Assembly: GCA_913060705.1 (NCBI GenBank)
Contig: CAJXTX010000001.1
Coordinates: 124,001 to 188,000, forward strand
Reading direction: 5' to 3'
From: an uncultured Bacteroidota bacterium
GTDB lineage: Bacteria; Bacteroidota; Bacteroidia; Flavobacteriales; Flavobacteriaceae
DNA: 64,000 nt
Shown: positions 1 through 12,519 of the stretch, one piece after another
How positions within the stretch are numbered: the stretch's first letter is position 1
Layout: every line of letters begins with the position of its first letter
The notes under the pieces: model-generated
Seen by the model: the letters and a program-made list of their open reading frames with translations, nothing else
Databases searched by the model: none
What the model was told of the DNA's origin: nothing
Translations under genes and position numbers: made by a program

Positions 1-1877
1 ACATTATCAGACGCGTCTTGTGAAGTATTTGCATCTGCTGAACCGCCTCCATTTTCTGCTGAACCAGCAGCGTCAGCTTGTGCCTTATACATTTCTTCAG
101 AAGCATTTTTCCATGCTTCGTTGATAGCATCTAAGGCAGGTTTAATCGCAGCTACATCTTTAGATTCAAAGGCCTTCTTGAGTCCCTCAAGTCCTTCTGT
201 AATTGGTTTCTTCTTGTCTTCAGACAATTTATCTCCAAATTCAGACAATTGCTTTTCGGTTTGGAAGATCATTTGATCCGCTTGGTTTAAGGTTTCAGCA
301 TTCTCTTTAGCTAGATTATCCGCCTCTGCATTTGCCTCAGCCTCAGCCTTCATCTTCTCGATTTCTTCTTGGGTCAAACCAGAAGAAGCTTCAATTCTAA
401 TGTCCTGAGACTTACCTGTAGCCTTGTCTGTCGCAGAAACCTTAATGATACCGTTAGCATCAATATCAAAGGTCACTTCAATTTGAGGTGTTCCTCTTGG
501 TGCAGGCGGGATACCGTCTAAGTGAAAGCGTCCGATCGTTTTGTTGTCTGCAGCCATGGGTCGCTCCCCTTGAATTACATGGATTTCAACTGATGGCTGA
601 TTGTCAGCAGCAGTCGAGAACACCTGAGATTTCTTCGTTGGAATAGTCGTATTTGACTCAATTAATTTAGTGGCTACACCTCCCATAGTCTCAATTCCAA
701 GAGACAGAGGGGTTACATCTAAAAGAAGAACATCTTTGACATCACCTGTCAGCACACCTCCTTGAATTGCAGCACCTACGGCAACTACTTCGTCAGGGTT
801 CACTCCTTTTGATGGAGCTTTTCCGAAGAACTTTTCTACAGCGGCTTGTACGGCAGGAATACGGGTTGATCCCCCTACTAAAATAATTTCGTCTATATCG
901 CTTTTCGAGAGACCTGCAGCCTTTAAAGCAGATTCACAAGGTTTGATCGTGCGCTCTACTAAATCTGCAATAAGTTGTTCAAACTTCGCCTTAGATAGCG
1001 TACGAACAAGGTGTTTAGGCCCTGAAGCGGTTGCTGTCACATAAGGAAGGTTGATTTCTGTTTGATTCGAAGAAGAAAGCTCGATTTTAGCCTTTTCAGC
1101 TGCTTCACGCAAACGTTGCAGAGCCATTGAATCTTCACGAAGATCGATAGACTCATCGGCCTTAAATTCTTCTGCCAACCAATCGATGATTTTCTGATCA
1201 ACGTCGTCTCCTCCTAAGTGGGTATCACCATCCGTAGCAAGTACTTCAAAAACTCCGTCCCCTAATTCTAGAATAGAAACGTCATGTGTACCTCCTCCGA
1301 AGTCGAATACTACAATTTTCTGGTCGCTATTTTTCTTATCTAATCCGTATGCTAAAGAAGCTGCGGTAGGCTCGTTAATGATACGCTCTACGGTTAATCC
1401 GGCAATTTCCCCTGCCTCCTTAGTCGCTTGACGCTGTGCATCGTTAAAATAGGCCGGTACGGTAATTACGGCACGCGTCACAGATTGTCCAAGATAGTCT
1501 TCTGCAGTCTTCTTCATTTTCTGAAGAATCATTGCCGAAAGTTCTTGAGGTGTGTAAAGGCGATCGTCAATTTTAACTCTTGGCGTATCATTGTCTCCTT
1601 TTACCACTTCATAAGGAACGCGATTTACTTCTTTAGAAGATTCTGAGAATTTATTTCCCATGAAACGCTTCACCGAATAAATGGTTTTATGTGGATTGGT
1701 TACCGCCTGTCTTTTTGCCGGATCACCCACCTTGATTTCTCCTCCTTCAACGAATGCGATCATTGACGGAGTGGTTCTCTTTCCTTCAGCGTTTGGAATA
1801 ACAACAGGGTCATTACCTTCCATCACCGAAACACAAGAGTTTGTAGTTCCTAAGTCGATACCTATAATTTTGCTCAT
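1..1877 (-). CDS. dnaK: Molecular chaperone DnaK (Hsp70), C-terminus runs off the window
   Basis: Reverse-strand translation starts [21 protein letters not shown]; Hsp70 signatures follow; no stop before the window edge, so partial. Confidence 0.97.
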   Translation of the reverse strand, partial: MSKIIGIDLGTTNSCVSVMEGNDPVVIPNAEGKRTTPSMIAFVEGGEIKVGDPAKRQAVTNPHKTIYSVKRFMGNKFSESSKEVNRVPYEVVKGDNDTPRVKIDDRLYTPQELSAMILQKMKKTAEDYLGQSVTRAVITVPAYFNDAQRQATKEAGEIAGLTVERIINEPTAASLAYGLDKKNSDQKIVVFDFGGGTHDVSILELGDGVFEVLATDGDTHLGGDDVDQKIIDWLAEEFKADESIDLREDSMALQRLREAAEKAKIELSSSNQTEINLPYVTATASGPKHLVRTLSKAKFEQLIADLVERTIKPCESALKAAGLSKSDIDEIILVGGSTRIPAVQAAVEKFFGKAPSKGVNPDEVVAVGAAIQGGVLTGDVKDVLLLDVTPLSLGIETMGGVATKLIESNTTIPTKKSQVFSTAADNQPSVEIHVIQGERPMAADNKTIGRFHLDGIPPAPRGTPQIEVTFDIDANGIIKVSATDKATGKSQDIRIEASSGLTQEEIEKMKAEAEANAEADNLAKENAETLNQADQMIFQTEKQLSEFGDKLSEDKKKPITEGLEGLKKAFESKDVAAIKPALDAINEAWKNASEEMYKAQADAAGSAENGGGSADANTSQDASDN

Positions 1878-1908
1878 AACTGAATGATTACTTTTTTCTT
1901 CTCTACTG

Positions 1909-1950
1909 GGCAATCATTATGCCATACCACAATTCATGACAAGCTGTCAT
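1909..1950 (-). promoter_or_regulatory. dnaK upstream region with perfect dyad ATGACA-AGC-TGTCAT (1936-1950) and GGCA-N7-TGCC element (1909-1923)
   Basis: Direct reading of inverted repeats 32-73 nt upstream of the dnaK start codon. Confidence 0.45.
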
Positions 1951-2010
1951 AATACATCGCGTTTCTTTTTTTCAGAGTACCTTTGAAGACAGGCTTTAGC
2001 ATTACATCTT

Positions 2011-2829
2011 ATGTCAACAGCAAAGAAAGAATACAAGCGCATCACGGTAAAAACCTTAAGTGAGATGAAGGCGTCAAATGAAAAGATTGCCATGCTCACC
2101 GCGTACGATTTTACCATGGCACAAATGGTAGATAAGGCAGGAGTCGATGTCATATTAGTGGGAGATTCAGCGAGTAATGTAATTGCTGGTCACGAGACCA
2201 CCCTGCCGATCACCCTTGATCAAATGATTTACCATGCGAGTGCCGTAGTTCGGGGCACTAAACGTGCTTTAGTTGTGGTAGATCTTCCTTTTGGAAGCTA
2301 CCAAAGTGATTCAAAAGAGGCACTGCGTTCTGCGATTAGGATCATGAAAGAGAGTGGAGCCCATACTGTAAAATTAGAAGGGGGTACCGAAAACGGTGAT
2401 GCTCTCAAAAGAATCTTAGGCGCAGGAATACCCGTAATGGGTCATCTAGGACTCACTCCGCAATCCATTTATCAGTTCGGTTCATATACCGTTCGCGCCA
2501 AACAAGAAGCTGAAGCCGAAAAATTAATAGCCGACGCCCTTTTTCTTCAAGAGCAGGGCTGTTTTGGTATTGTGTTAGAAAAGGTTCCTGCAGCTTTAGC
2601 GCAAACTGTTGCTGAATCGCTTCATATTCCTGTAATCGGAATTGGTGCTGGGTCTGGAGTCGACGGACAGGTATTGGTTCTTCACGACATGTTGGGAATG
2701 ACCACAGAATTCAGTCCGCGTTTTTTAAGGCGTTACCTCAATTTAGATGAACAAATCGGAGGAGCACTAAGCCAATATGTATCCGATGTAAAATCGGTTG
2801 CCTTTCCAAGCAAAGATGAACAGTATTGA
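2011..2829 (+). CDS. panB: 3-methyl-2-oxobutanoate hydroxymethyltransferase
   Basis: [48 protein letters not shown] is PanB-like. Confidence 0.96.
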   Translation: MSTAKKEYKRITVKTLSEMKASNEKIAMLTAYDFTMAQMVDKAGVDVILVGDSASNVIAGHETTLPITLDQMIYHASAVVRGTKRALVVVDLPFGSYQSDSKEALRSAIRIMKESGAHTVKLEGGTENGDALKRILGAGIPVMGHLGLTPQSIYQFGSYTVRAKQEAEAEKLIADALFLQEQGCFGIVLEKVPAALAQTVAESLHIPVIGIGAGSGVDGQVLVLHDMLGMTTEFSPRFLRRYLNLDEQIGGALSQYVSDVKSVAFPSKDEQY

Positions 2830-3505
2830 TTTAGAGGTACTCTTTGAAGACAATCATCTCATTGCGGTCTACAAACCCTCTGGAGTGTTGGTGCAAGGTG
2901 ACAAAACTGGTGACACACCTTTGGTCGATCTTGTCAAAGCCTATATCGTTCAAAAATACAACAAGCCGGGGGCTGCTTTTCTAGGGGTTATTCACCGCAT
3001 AGATAGGCCCACCTCTGGAATTGTAGTATTTGGAAAGACTTCGAAGGCGCTTACTCGAATGAATAAACTTTTTGCTGAAAGAAAAATAAATAAAACCTAT
3101 TGGGCGCTAGTAGAAGGTCATCCTGATCTGACCGAAGCAGACCTTGAACATTACCTAGTGCGTAATCCCGAAAAAAATAAATCTTTTGCCTACCAAAAGT
3201 CCGTTCCCAACGCAAAACGCGCTCATTTATCCTACAAAAGCATTCACAAGTTCGAACGATTTAGTTTATTACAAGTCAAACTGCATACCGGAAGGCATCA
3301 TCAAATTAGAGCTCAGCTTTCGGCTTTGGGTCACCCCATTAAAGGAGACCTCAAATACGGTGCTAAACGCAGTAACCCAAACGGAAGTATTGACCTTGTC
3401 GCGCAACACCTTGAATTTCAACACCCGGTTCAAGACGTCAAAGTGGTACTTAGCTTAAAAAACCCGTCACTGTCTATCAAAGTAGACGAACCGTTCGATT
3501 CGTAG
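2816..3505 (+). CDS. RluA-family pseudouridine synthase
   Basis: [22 protein letters not shown] and [28 protein letters not shown] motifs; ATG at 2816 preferred over the TTG at 2798. Confidence 0.93.
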   Translation: MNSIDLEVLFEDNHLIAVYKPSGVLVQGDKTGDTPLVDLVKAYIVQKYNKPGAAFLGVIHRIDRPTSGIVVFGKTSKALTRMNKLFAERKINKTYWALVEGHPDLTEADLEHYLVRNPEKNKSFAYQKSVPNAKRAHLSYKSIHKFERFSLLQVKLHTGRHHQIRAQLSALGHPIKGDLKYGAKRSNPNGSIDLVAQHLEFQHPVQDVKVVLSLKNPSLSIKVDEPFDS

Positions 3506-3513
3506 TATATTTA
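3506..3513 (+). promoter_or_regulatory. Candidate -7 element TATATTTA upstream of pheT
   Basis: Near match to the Bacteroidota TAnnTTTG -7 consensus; same TATATTTAC string as upstream of icd and recN. Confidence 0.35.
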
Positions 3514-3534
3514 CGCCCCAAAACGCCAAAAACT

Positions 3535-5937
3535 ATGCTTATCTCTGATCAATGGCTGAAAGATTATTTTGATAGCCAATTAGACCCAAGTGAAAATGCC
3601 GCGATTCTAACCGATTTAGGGTTAGAAGTAGAAGGTGTTACCACCTACGAATCAATTAAAGGAGGGCTTGATGGCGTTGTTGTGGGCGAAGTACTAGAGT
3701 GCGATCCACATCCTAATGCAGATCGATTAAAAATCACTCGCGTTTCTGCCGGAAAAGAAACGCTTCAAATTATTTGTGGCGCACCAAATGTCGCAAAAGG
3801 TCAAAAGGTAGCCGTAGCCTTAGTTGGCACGACCATTTATCCTTCAAGTGGAGCGCCCATCACGTTAAAAAAGACGAAGATCAGAGGCGAGTCTAGTGAA
3901 GGGATGCTATGTGCAGAAGACGAGCTAGGATTGGGGCAAAGTCACGATGGCATCATGGTTTTGGACTCGGATTTAAAACCAGGTCAACCCCTAGCTTCTG
4001 TTTTTGAAAATTACTCCGACACCGTCTACGAAATAGGACTCACCCCAAATCGAGCAGATGCTATGGGTCATTACGGTGTTGCTCGAGATTTAAGAGCGGG
4101 TATAGCGAAAAACAATCAATTAGCGCCCTTAAATACGGTGAGTACTTCAAGCTTCTCCATTGAGAATTACAGCACACCCATAGAAATCACCGTGCAGTCC
4201 CAAGAAAAAGCGCCCCGATATCTCGGTATTGTAGTGAGTGATATCCGTGTAGCCCCCTCGCCGGCTTGGTTGCAACATAGATTAAAGGCGATTGGATTAA
4301 ATCCCATCAACAATGTTGTAGACTGTACCAACTATATCCTTCATGGACTTGGACAGCCGCTACATGCCTTTGATTACGATAAAATTGAAGGAAAAAAGGT
4401 TGTCGTTCGGACAGCAGAAAAAGGAGAAAAATTACTCACCCTAGATGGTGTTGAGCGTGAACTTCACACAGAAGACTTGGTCATTTGTGACTCCAAGAAG
4501 CCAATGTGTATCGCAGGTGTTTTTGGCGGTTTACACTCTGGTGTTACCGAAAACACAACTTCTGTGTTGATTGAGAGCGCCTATTTTGATCCTGTAAGTG
4601 TTCGAAAGACTTCCAAAAGACATGGGTTACACACAGATGCTTCTTTTAGGTTTGAACGAGGGGTCGATATCAATACGTGTGAAATCGCCTTGAAACGTGC
4701 CGCCATTATCCTCAAAGAAATAGCAGGTGGTACGGTGAGCAGTGATCTTATTGAAAGCTATCCAAAAGAAGCTGAACCAATTAGTCTATTCTTGAATTAC
4801 GCTACACTTAATCGTATAGCAGGTGCAGAACTACCTAAAGATCATGTAAAAAATATATTGGTTCATCTAGAATTCAAGGTACTCAATGAAACAGAAGCAG
4901 GTTTAGGTATTGTCGTTCCAACCTACCGAAATGATGTAACGCGTGAAATCGATGTTATCGAAGAGGTATTTAGAGTTTATGGATACAACAACATCCCTGT
5001 TCCAGAAAAATTCAGCTACACGCACGCTTCTTCTGCCGAAAATCAAAATTTAAAATTCCAGAATGAGGTTTCAGACCACCTTGTTGCCTTAGGCTATGTA
5101 GAGACCTTGTCCAACAGTCTAACCCTCGCAAGTAATGACCCCCGAAGCATCTTACTTAAGAATGCACTGAGTTCTGATCTTGAGTCTCTTCGCACTGAAA
5201 TGTTTAGCAGCGGATTAAAAACCTTAGCCTACAATGCGAACCGTCAGCAAAAAGACTTAAAGATTTTCGAGTTCGGTAAAGTGTACCATCAAGAAGGCAA
5301 TGAACGTTGTGAACAGCAGCAGTTGCTTATCATGGCAACGGGTCGAAAACATATTCAACATTGGCTTACTGGAGATGAGCATATCTCATTTTATGATTTA
5401 AAGAGTATTTGCGCTACCCTTTTACATCGTTTAGAAATCACCGATTATTCAGAACAAAATTTAGAAGCGCATCCTTTTTTCGTCGAAGGGGTTAGTTTAA
5501 GGAGTGATAAACTTCTTGCCGAAATTGGAATGATCTCTAAAGAATATTCCAAATCTTTTGGCCTGACACAAGACGTCGTTTCTATTCTCATTCATTGGGA
5601 TAATGTGATTCATACCGCTCATAAAAAGGAGTTTGATCTGAAAGAAATTTCAAAACACCCTCAAGTTTACAGAGACTTAGCCCTAATTCTCAATAAGCAT
5701 ATCGAATTCGGTCAACTTCTAGAGGCTTGCCACAAGGCTGAATCAAAGCTATTAAAAGGTGTGCGTTTATTTGATGTATACACGGGCAAGGGCGTTCCGA
5801 GCGATAAGAAGTCGTATGCTATACAGCTTCAATTCAATGATCCTAGAAAAACACTTACGGATAAAGAAATCGATAAATCAGTTTCTAGGATCTTTAAGAA
5901 GCTAGAAAGTGATTTTGGAGCAGTTTTAAGGAGTTAA
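3535..5937 (+). CDS. pheT: Phenylalanine--tRNA ligase beta subunit
   Basis: 800 aa; N-terminal tRNA-binding domain, B3/B4, HxxDASFRFERGVD and C-terminal FDX-ACB domain. Confidence 0.97.
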   Translation: MLISDQWLKDYFDSQLDPSENAAILTDLGLEVEGVTTYESIKGGLDGVVVGEVLECDPHPNADRLKITRVSAGKETLQIICGAPNVAKGQKVAVALVGTTIYPSSGAPITLKKTKIRGESSEGMLCAEDELGLGQSHDGIMVLDSDLKPGQPLASVFENYSDTVYEIGLTPNRADAMGHYGVARDLRAGIAKNNQLAPLNTVSTSSFSIENYSTPIEITVQSQEKAPRYLGIVVSDIRVAPSPAWLQHRLKAIGLNPINNVVDCTNYILHGLGQPLHAFDYDKIEGKKVVVRTAEKGEKLLTLDGVERELHTEDLVICDSKKPMCIAGVFGGLHSGVTENTTSVLIESAYFDPVSVRKTSKRHGLHTDASFRFERGVDINTCEIALKRAAIILKEIAGGTVSSDLIESYPKEAEPISLFLNYATLNRIAGAELPKDHVKNILVHLEFKVLNETEAGLGIVVPTYRNDVTREIDVIEEVFRVYGYNNIPVPEKFSYTHASSAENQNLKFQNEVSDHLVALGYVETLSNSLTLASNDPRSILLKNALSSDLESLRTEMFSSGLKTLAYNANRQQKDLKIFEFGKVYHQEGNERCEQQQLLIMATGRKHIQHWLTGDEHISFYDLKSICATLLHRLEITDYSEQNLEAHPFFVEGVSLRSDKLLAEIGMISKEYSKSFGLTQDVVSILIHWDNVIHTAHKKEFDLKEISKHPQVYRDLALILNKHIEFGQLLEACHKAESKLLKGVRLFDVYTGKGVPSDKKSYAIQLQFNDPRKTLTDKEIDKSVSRIFKKLESDFGAVLRS

Positions 5938-5994
5938 CCCCTTTCACTTTATTGATTCATTCGTTAATTTTATGGCGCTATAAAAGAAAATCTG

Positions 5995-6711
5995 ATGAAT
6001 CTAAAAGGTCTTAACCTCAGAGAGAAGCTCCACATTGCTCAAGAAGAACACGCTTCTTCACTTGAAAAGTCTGCTTTAGAATCGCTTTTTAAAAGCACTA
6101 TTTCTTTTGCGGATGAAAATCTTGATGAACGCTTAAAGAAGCAGAAAGACGGGACTAACTCCTTCCAGTTTGACCGATTAGATACCTCAAGAATTTTCCA
6201 TATTAGCGCCATCAAAGAAGTGGCAACGACCTACCGCTTAAGGTTTTTACCGTTAAAGTATTTTAAGCCAGAACTTCCAGAGCTTGCCAAAGAAGCAATT
6301 CTAGAACTAGAAAAAAACCACGGCATTGAATTAGAAGGTCTTCAGATCATGGCGCCATCCAAGCTTTTCAAACTAGAGGATAAAGACGATCCCGTATTGT
6401 TTGCTCCTATGGGGAATGGATATTACTACCTAGTGGCACAATGGGGAAGCGACTTACATCCATTAAGAAAATGGCTTGTATGGCCATTTAGAGGACCCGC
6501 TCATTTGCTTACGCTTTTGGCCGCAATCAGTTTTGTATTAACGCTATTGATTCCGGATGGAATGTTCTCTAAAGAAAATTCAACGGCTGAATTTTGGATT
6601 CTCTTCTTCTTTTTCTTCAAAGGAGTGGTAGGCCTTGCAATCTTTTATGGGTTTGCAATGGGAAAAAACTTCAATCCCTTTATTTGGAATTCAAAATACT
6701 TTAACGCTTAA
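5995..6711 (+). CDS. Conserved hypothetical protein with two C-terminal transmembrane segments
   Basis: 238-aa ORF with good coding character; LLTLLAAISFVLTLLIP and FWILFFFFFKGVVGLAIFYGF hydrophobic stretches. Confidence 0.75.
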   Translation: MNLKGLNLREKLHIAQEEHASSLEKSALESLFKSTISFADENLDERLKKQKDGTNSFQFDRLDTSRIFHISAIKEVATTYRLRFLPLKYFKPELPELAKEAILELEKNHGIELEGLQIMAPSKLFKLEDKDDPVLFAPMGNGYYYLVAQWGSDLHPLRKWLVWPFRGPAHLLTLLAAISFVLTLLIPDGMFSKENSTAEFWILFFFFFKGVVGLAIFYGFAMGKNFNPFIWNSKYFNA

Positions 6712-6724
6712 TCGGCGTTTAAAG
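6699..6724. terminator. Possible bidirectional terminator between convergent genes
   Basis: CTTTAACGC-TTAATCG-GCGTTTAAAG imperfect inverted repeat spanning both stop regions. Confidence 0.35.
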
Positions 6725-6726
6725 GT

Positions 6727-8352
<1,626 letters not shown>

Positions 8353-9009
8353 CTATCCGTTTAATTTTTTATGATCCGCCAAAAAGGTTGCAAGGCCTTT
8401 ATCCGTTAGCGGATGATTTAATAGCGACACCATAGCAGATAAAGGGCCTGTCATTACATCAGCTCCGATATGTGCACACTCAATAATGTGCATGGCGTTA
8501 CGTACAGAAGCCGCTAAAATCTCTGTCTCAAAATCGTAGTTATCATAAATCGAGCGGATATCTTCGATCAATTGCAAACCATCAGAAGAAATATCATCTA
8601 ATCTACCGATAAATGGCGAAACATAACTAGCACCCGCCTTGGCCGCAAGCAAGGCCTGTCCTGAAGAAAAAATTAGGGTGCAGTTGGTGCGAATTCCCTT
8701 TTTTGAAAAATAAGAGATTGCCTTTAGTCCCTCACGAATAATTGGAACTTTAACCACAATTTGGGGATGCAATTCGGCAAGCATCTCCCCTTCTTTAATC
8801 ATGGTTTCAAAATCGGTTCCGATAACCTCGGCTGAGACATCTCCATCTACAATTTCGCAAATAGCCTTATAGTGATCGAGGATATTTTGTTCACCGGCAA
8901 TACCTTCCTTCGCCATAAGTGAAGGGTTTGTAGTCACCCCATCAATGATACCTAAGTCTTGGGCTTCTTTAATTTGATCTAGATTGGCTGTGTCGATAAA
9001 AAATTTCAT
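8353..9009 (-). CDS. fsa: Fructose-6-phosphate aldolase / TalC-type transaldolase
   Basis: [36 protein letters not shown]; 218 aa short transaldolase family. Confidence 0.94.
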   Translation of the reverse strand: MKFFIDTANLDQIKEAQDLGIIDGVTTNPSLMAKEGIAGEQNILDHYKAICEIVDGDVSAEVIGTDFETMIKEGEMLAELHPQIVVKVPIIREGLKAISYFSKKGIRTNCTLIFSSGQALLAAKAGASYVSPFIGRLDDISSDGLQLIEDIRSIYDNYDFETEILAASVRNAMHIIECAHIGADVMTGPLSAMVSLLNHPLTDKGLATFLADHKKLNG

Positions 9010-9827
9010 AAAGGAAGATTATAATGATTAGCTAACATCTTTTCATACCACCTTTGGGGTAAGATTTTTTTAAGAACTTGAGCAGACAGTTTTTGCAGCG
9101 TCGAAGCTACAAAATAGTGCGGTTTTGTGTTCCTTTTTTCAAGTATTCCTTCAATAGCTATGGCAACGGCAATTGGCGATGCTGCCTTGGTCACATGGCC
9201 GTCAAATTGCTCTAATTGATTCTTGTATATAGAATAATACGCTGATTCTTCTCTTAAAGGAGCATGGTATCTGCCCGCCGCTATGTTTGTTGCGAAATCT
9301 CCTGGCGCCACATTTACGACATCTATACCAAAAGATTTAACCTCTAATCGAAGGCCTTCTGTCAACATACTAAGTGCCGACTTGACGGCAGAGTAATGTG
9401 CGCGATAAGGTAAACCCATATATCCAGCTATGGAGGTGATATTCACGATCAAACCGCTCTTTTGTTCACGCATGCAAGGCAACACCTCTTGGATTAAACC
9501 AATAGCTCCAAAATAATTGAGCTCGAACAAGTCTCGTGCCTCAGTTAAAGGTGTTTCTTCCACAGCACCCGTCATTCCTTTCCCTGCATTATTAATCAGT
9601 ACATCTATAGAACTTTCTTCCTTTAAAACAGCATCTACAAGCGCTTTTGCACTCTCCTCTTTCGTCGCATCAAACGGTAGTAAGGTATAACCAAGAGTAT
9701 CGACACTATTTTCAGGGTTTCTAGAGGTACCGTAGACCTTGTGACCTTTTGAGGCAAGATGAGTCGCAATAGATCTCCCTATACCAGAAGAGGCCCCCGT
9801 AACTAGAATGACTTTTGATGTTTTCAT
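9006..9827 (-). CDS. Short-chain dehydrogenase/reductase (SDR)
   Basis: [37 protein letters not shown], YxxxK motif ([12 protein letters not shown]). The ORF-track start at 9938 extends through the SRP RNA; ATG at 9827 is preferred. Confidence 0.93.
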   Translation of the reverse strand: MKTSKVILVTGASSGIGRSIATHLASKGHKVYGTSRNPENSVDTLGYTLLPFDATKEESAKALVDAVLKEESSIDVLINNAGKGMTGAVEETPLTEARDLFELNYFGAIGLIQEVLPCMREQKSGLIVNITSIAGYMGLPYRAHYSAVKSALSMLTEGLRLEVKSFGIDVVNVAPGDFATNIAAGRYHAPLREESAYYSIYKNQLEQFDGHVTKAASPIAVAIAIEGILEKRNTKPHYFVASTLQKLSAQVLKKILPQRWYEKMLANHYNLPL

Positions 9828-9835
9828 ACAAAAAA

Positions 9836-9932
9836 AGGCAAGAATCCTACATCGCACCGCTACAACCACATACCCTTGCTGCGTTCCCGCCCTGGGGGAG
9901 TTCTGTAGGAGCTGGTCGTGTAGGCCTTGCCC
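9836..9932 (-). ncRNA. ffs: Bacterial small signal recognition particle RNA (4.5S-like)
   Basis: Minus strand GGGCAAGGCC...CCAGGGCGGGAACGCAGCAAGGGTA...TTCTTGCC: conserved SRP domain IV hairpin (GGGCGGGAACGCAGCAAGGG), terminal GGCAAG/CTTGCC pairing and T7 tract at 9830-9836. Confidence 0.93.
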
Positions 9933-9935
9933 GTG

Positions 9936-9943
9936 CAAAGATA
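9936..9943 (-). promoter_or_regulatory. -7 element TATCTTTG for the SRP RNA
   Basis: Exact TAnnTTTG on the minus strand, 3 nt upstream of the inferred RNA 5' end. Confidence 0.6.
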
Positions 9944-9951
9944 AGGTCTTT

Positions 9952-9959
9952 TAAATTTG
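9952..9959 (+). promoter_or_regulatory. -7 element TAAATTTG for the downstream cyclotransferase gene
   Basis: Exact TAnnTTTG on the plus strand 31 nt before the start codon. Confidence 0.5.
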
Positions 9960-9990
9960 TTAGCCGATCAACTAAACTGTAATTTTCAGC

Positions 9991-11028
9991 ATGAAATGGA
10001 TCCTCATAAGTCTCTCAGGAATGCTGGCTATTTTATCAGCATGTGAATCAAAAGTGGAGACACCAAAAAATGCTATTGAATTTCTTAGTCACGAAGAATT
10101 TCTTAGCCCTTCAGACACCCTTAGATTTAAAGTACTAGACACAAGCATTACGAACTTAAACTTCACCTATCAAGGACAAACCTTACCCTTCTCAAAAGGT
10201 ATAATTGCACTCGAAGACTTACCCTTAGGAAAGGGTGAACTCGTCGTTCGTTACTCCATAGCGGACAAGGCGCAACTTCAAAAAAAACCACTTAATCTGT
10301 ATGCTCAAGAGCCTCCTAGTAAATGGAAGGCAGAACTTGTCAATACCTACAGTCACGATACCTCATTTTACACACAAGGGCTTGAATTTGTAGGCGACAT
10401 CCTTTATGAAAGTACGGGGCAACGAGGTAAGTCTCTGATCACGAGCTACAATCCGTTCCGTGGCGAAACTTATAAGACCCTCCCTCTTGAGGACTCTTAT
10501 TTCGGTGAGGGGATCACCATTACAAACGATCGTATTATCCAGCTTACGTGGCTGGCCAAAAAAGGTTTTATTTATGATCTAAAATCACTCGAACGTGTAG
10601 GTGAATTTTCTTACGGAGCTTCTCAAGAAGGATGGGGACTGAGTCATGATAATCAATACGTTTATAAAAGTGACGGTAGCGCGACGATCTTCTTGTTAGA
10701 CCCTATAACGTTAGAAGAAAAGGCCACCAGAACCATTAGTTCTGATAAGGCTTATTTTAAGAATGCCAATGAACTAGAAATTGTCAATGACTATCTGTTC
10801 GCCAATGTCTATCAAAAGAATAGCATCATGGTAATTCAGAAAGATTCTGGTGCGCTTGTAGGTGTTTTAGATTTAGGGTTTTTAGCAGATAAAATCCAAA
10901 AAACAGCAGATTTCGATGCCCTAAATTCGGTACTGAACGGCATTGCTTACCACAAAGAAAGAGGCACCTTCTTCGTGACGGGTAAAAATTGGAATCTCCT
11001 ATTTGAGATGCGCTTTAGCGAAGAATAA
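9991..11028 (+). CDS. Glutaminyl-peptide cyclotransferase (glutamine cyclotransferase family) lipoprotein
   Basis: Lipobox LAILSAC; HDTSFYTQGLEFVGDILYESTGQRGKSLI and LNGIAYHKERGTFFVTGKNW motifs. Confidence 0.88.
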   Translation: MKWILISLSGMLAILSACESKVETPKNAIEFLSHEEFLSPSDTLRFKVLDTSITNLNFTYQGQTLPFSKGIIALEDLPLGKGELVVRYSIADKAQLQKKPLNLYAQEPPSKWKAELVNTYSHDTSFYTQGLEFVGDILYESTGQRGKSLITSYNPFRGETYKTLPLEDSYFGEGITITNDRIIQLTWLAKKGFIYDLKSLERVGEFSYGASQEGWGLSHDNQYVYKSDGSATIFLLDPITLEEKATRTISSDKAYFKNANELEIVNDYLFANVYQKNSIMVIQKDSGALVGVLDLGFLADKIQKTADFDALNSVLNGIAYHKERGTFFVTGKNWNLLFEMRFSEE

Positions 11029-11032
11029 GTGC

Positions 11033-12307
11033 TTAGCCTGCAAATAAAGGTCTACCGCTCATCAATTCATTTACCTCTGACTTGATCTGTTTTAGTGAGG
11101 CTGTATCTTCTGGAGCCATTAGCACTCTATCGATGAGTTGAGCCACCTGGATAATTTCTGCTTCTTTGAGTCCTCTTGTAGTAATCGCAGGAGTACCGAA
11201 ACGTATACCCGAAGTAACAAAAGGAGACTTGTCATCAAAAGGAACCATGTTTTTATTCGCGGTAATATCAGCGTGTTCTAAGGCTTTTTCAGCAGCCTTT
11301 CCGGTGATGTTCTTGTTTCTTAAATCTATAAGAATCATGTGGTTATCTGTTCCTCCAGAGATAATGTTGTATCCCATTGAAGTCAAGGTATCGCTCAGTG
11401 TAGCCGCATTCTTTTTAACCTGTATGATGTAGTGCAAAAATTCATCCGTTAAAGCCTCTCCATAAGCCACAGCCTTTGCAGCAATGATATGCTCTAAAGG
11501 TCCGCCTTGATTTCCAGGAAACACTGCGAGATCCATCAGTGCAGACATCATACGTAATGATCCATCCTTCAGCTTAATACCAAATGGGTTTTCGAAATCT
11601 TTACCCATCATGATCATTCCTCCTCTCGGACCTCTAAGCGTTTTGTGTGTAGTGGTGGTAACCACATGGCAATGCGGAACGGGATCCGAAAGAACACCTT
11701 TTGCAATTAGACCAGAAGGGTGCGAAATATCTGCCATAAGCATTGCCCCTACCTTATCAGCAATAGCTCTGAATCTCTTGAAGTCTATATCTCTTGAATA
11801 CGCTGAAGCACCAGCAATAATGAGCTTTGGTGACTCCTTTACCGCAATCTTTTCAATTTCGTCGTAATCTAAGAGTCCTGTTTCTTTATCGACTCCATAA
11901 AAGGTTGCACGATACAATCTTCCTGAAAAATTGACCGGAGAACCGTGTGTCAAGTGTCCACCATGAGACAGGTCAAATCCTAATATGGTATCCCCTGGCG
12001 TAAGCAATGCGTGAAACACGGATGCATTAGCTTGTGAACCTGAATGTGGTTGCACATTCACATAATCAGCACCAAAGAGAGCCTTGGCTCTATCTATCGC
12101 GAGGGTTTCAACCTGATCAACAACTTCACATCCGCCGTAATAACGTTTAGACGGATAGCCCTCTGCATATTTATTCGTCAACACCGAACCTGCTGCCTCC
12201 ATAACACTTTCTGAAGTGAAATTCTCAGAGGCAATTAATTCTATCCCGCGGAGTTGACGTTCGTGTTCTAATTCAATTAAATCAAATAGTTGTTGATCTC
12301 TTTTCAT
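11033..12307 (-). CDS. glyA: Serine hydroxymethyltransferase
   Basis: [55 protein letters not shown] at 12307 preferred over 12370. Confidence 0.97.
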   Translation of the reverse strand: MKRDQQLFDLIELEHERQLRGIELIASENFTSESVMEAAGSVLTNKYAEGYPSKRYYGGCEVVDQVETLAIDRAKALFGADYVNVQPHSGSQANASVFHALLTPGDTILGFDLSHGGHLTHGSPVNFSGRLYRATFYGVDKETGLLDYDEIEKIAVKESPKLIIAGASAYSRDIDFKRFRAIADKVGAMLMADISHPSGLIAKGVLSDPVPHCHVVTTTTHKTLRGPRGGMIMMGKDFENPFGIKLKDGSLRMMSALMDLAVFPGNQGGPLEHIIAAKAVAYGEALTDEFLHYIIQVKKNAATLSDTLTSMGYNIISGGTDNHMILIDLRNKNITGKAAEKALEHADITANKNMVPFDDKSPFVTSGIRFGTPAITTRGLKEAEIIQVAQLIDRVLMAPEDTASLKQIKSEVNELMSGRPLFAG

Positions 12308-12397
12308 ACCATAAAATTGAGGGATAAAAATACAAACTAGCCCTAAGAATAAGGTGTCTATTTGCGACACTTATAAACATTATCATTCACGAAATCT

Positions 12398-12443
12398 CTG
12401 ACATAAAGTCAGTAAAAACTTCACAAAACATGCCATTACGGCA
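12398..12443 (+). promoter_or_regulatory. Two dyads upstream of clpB: CTGAC-ATAAA-GTCAG (12398-12412) and TGCC-ATTAC-GGCA (12431-12443)
   Basis: Direct reading of inverted repeats; same TGNC-N5-GNCA architecture as the dnaK upstream dyad. Confidence 0.45.
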
Positions 12444-12519
12444 CGAATCCTCTAGATAGATAGCAATCTTCCTAAATGGGCTCGTTTTTTGACATTCTAA
12501 GAGTAAAAAAGTAATCATC

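Noticed and set aside
1428-1887. Plus-strand ORFs 1428-1646 and 1681-1887
   Set aside because: Antisense shadows of dnaK.
9828-9938. N-terminal extension of the SDR ORF
   Set aside because: It translates the SRP RNA; homology begins at [17 protein letters not shown] (9827).
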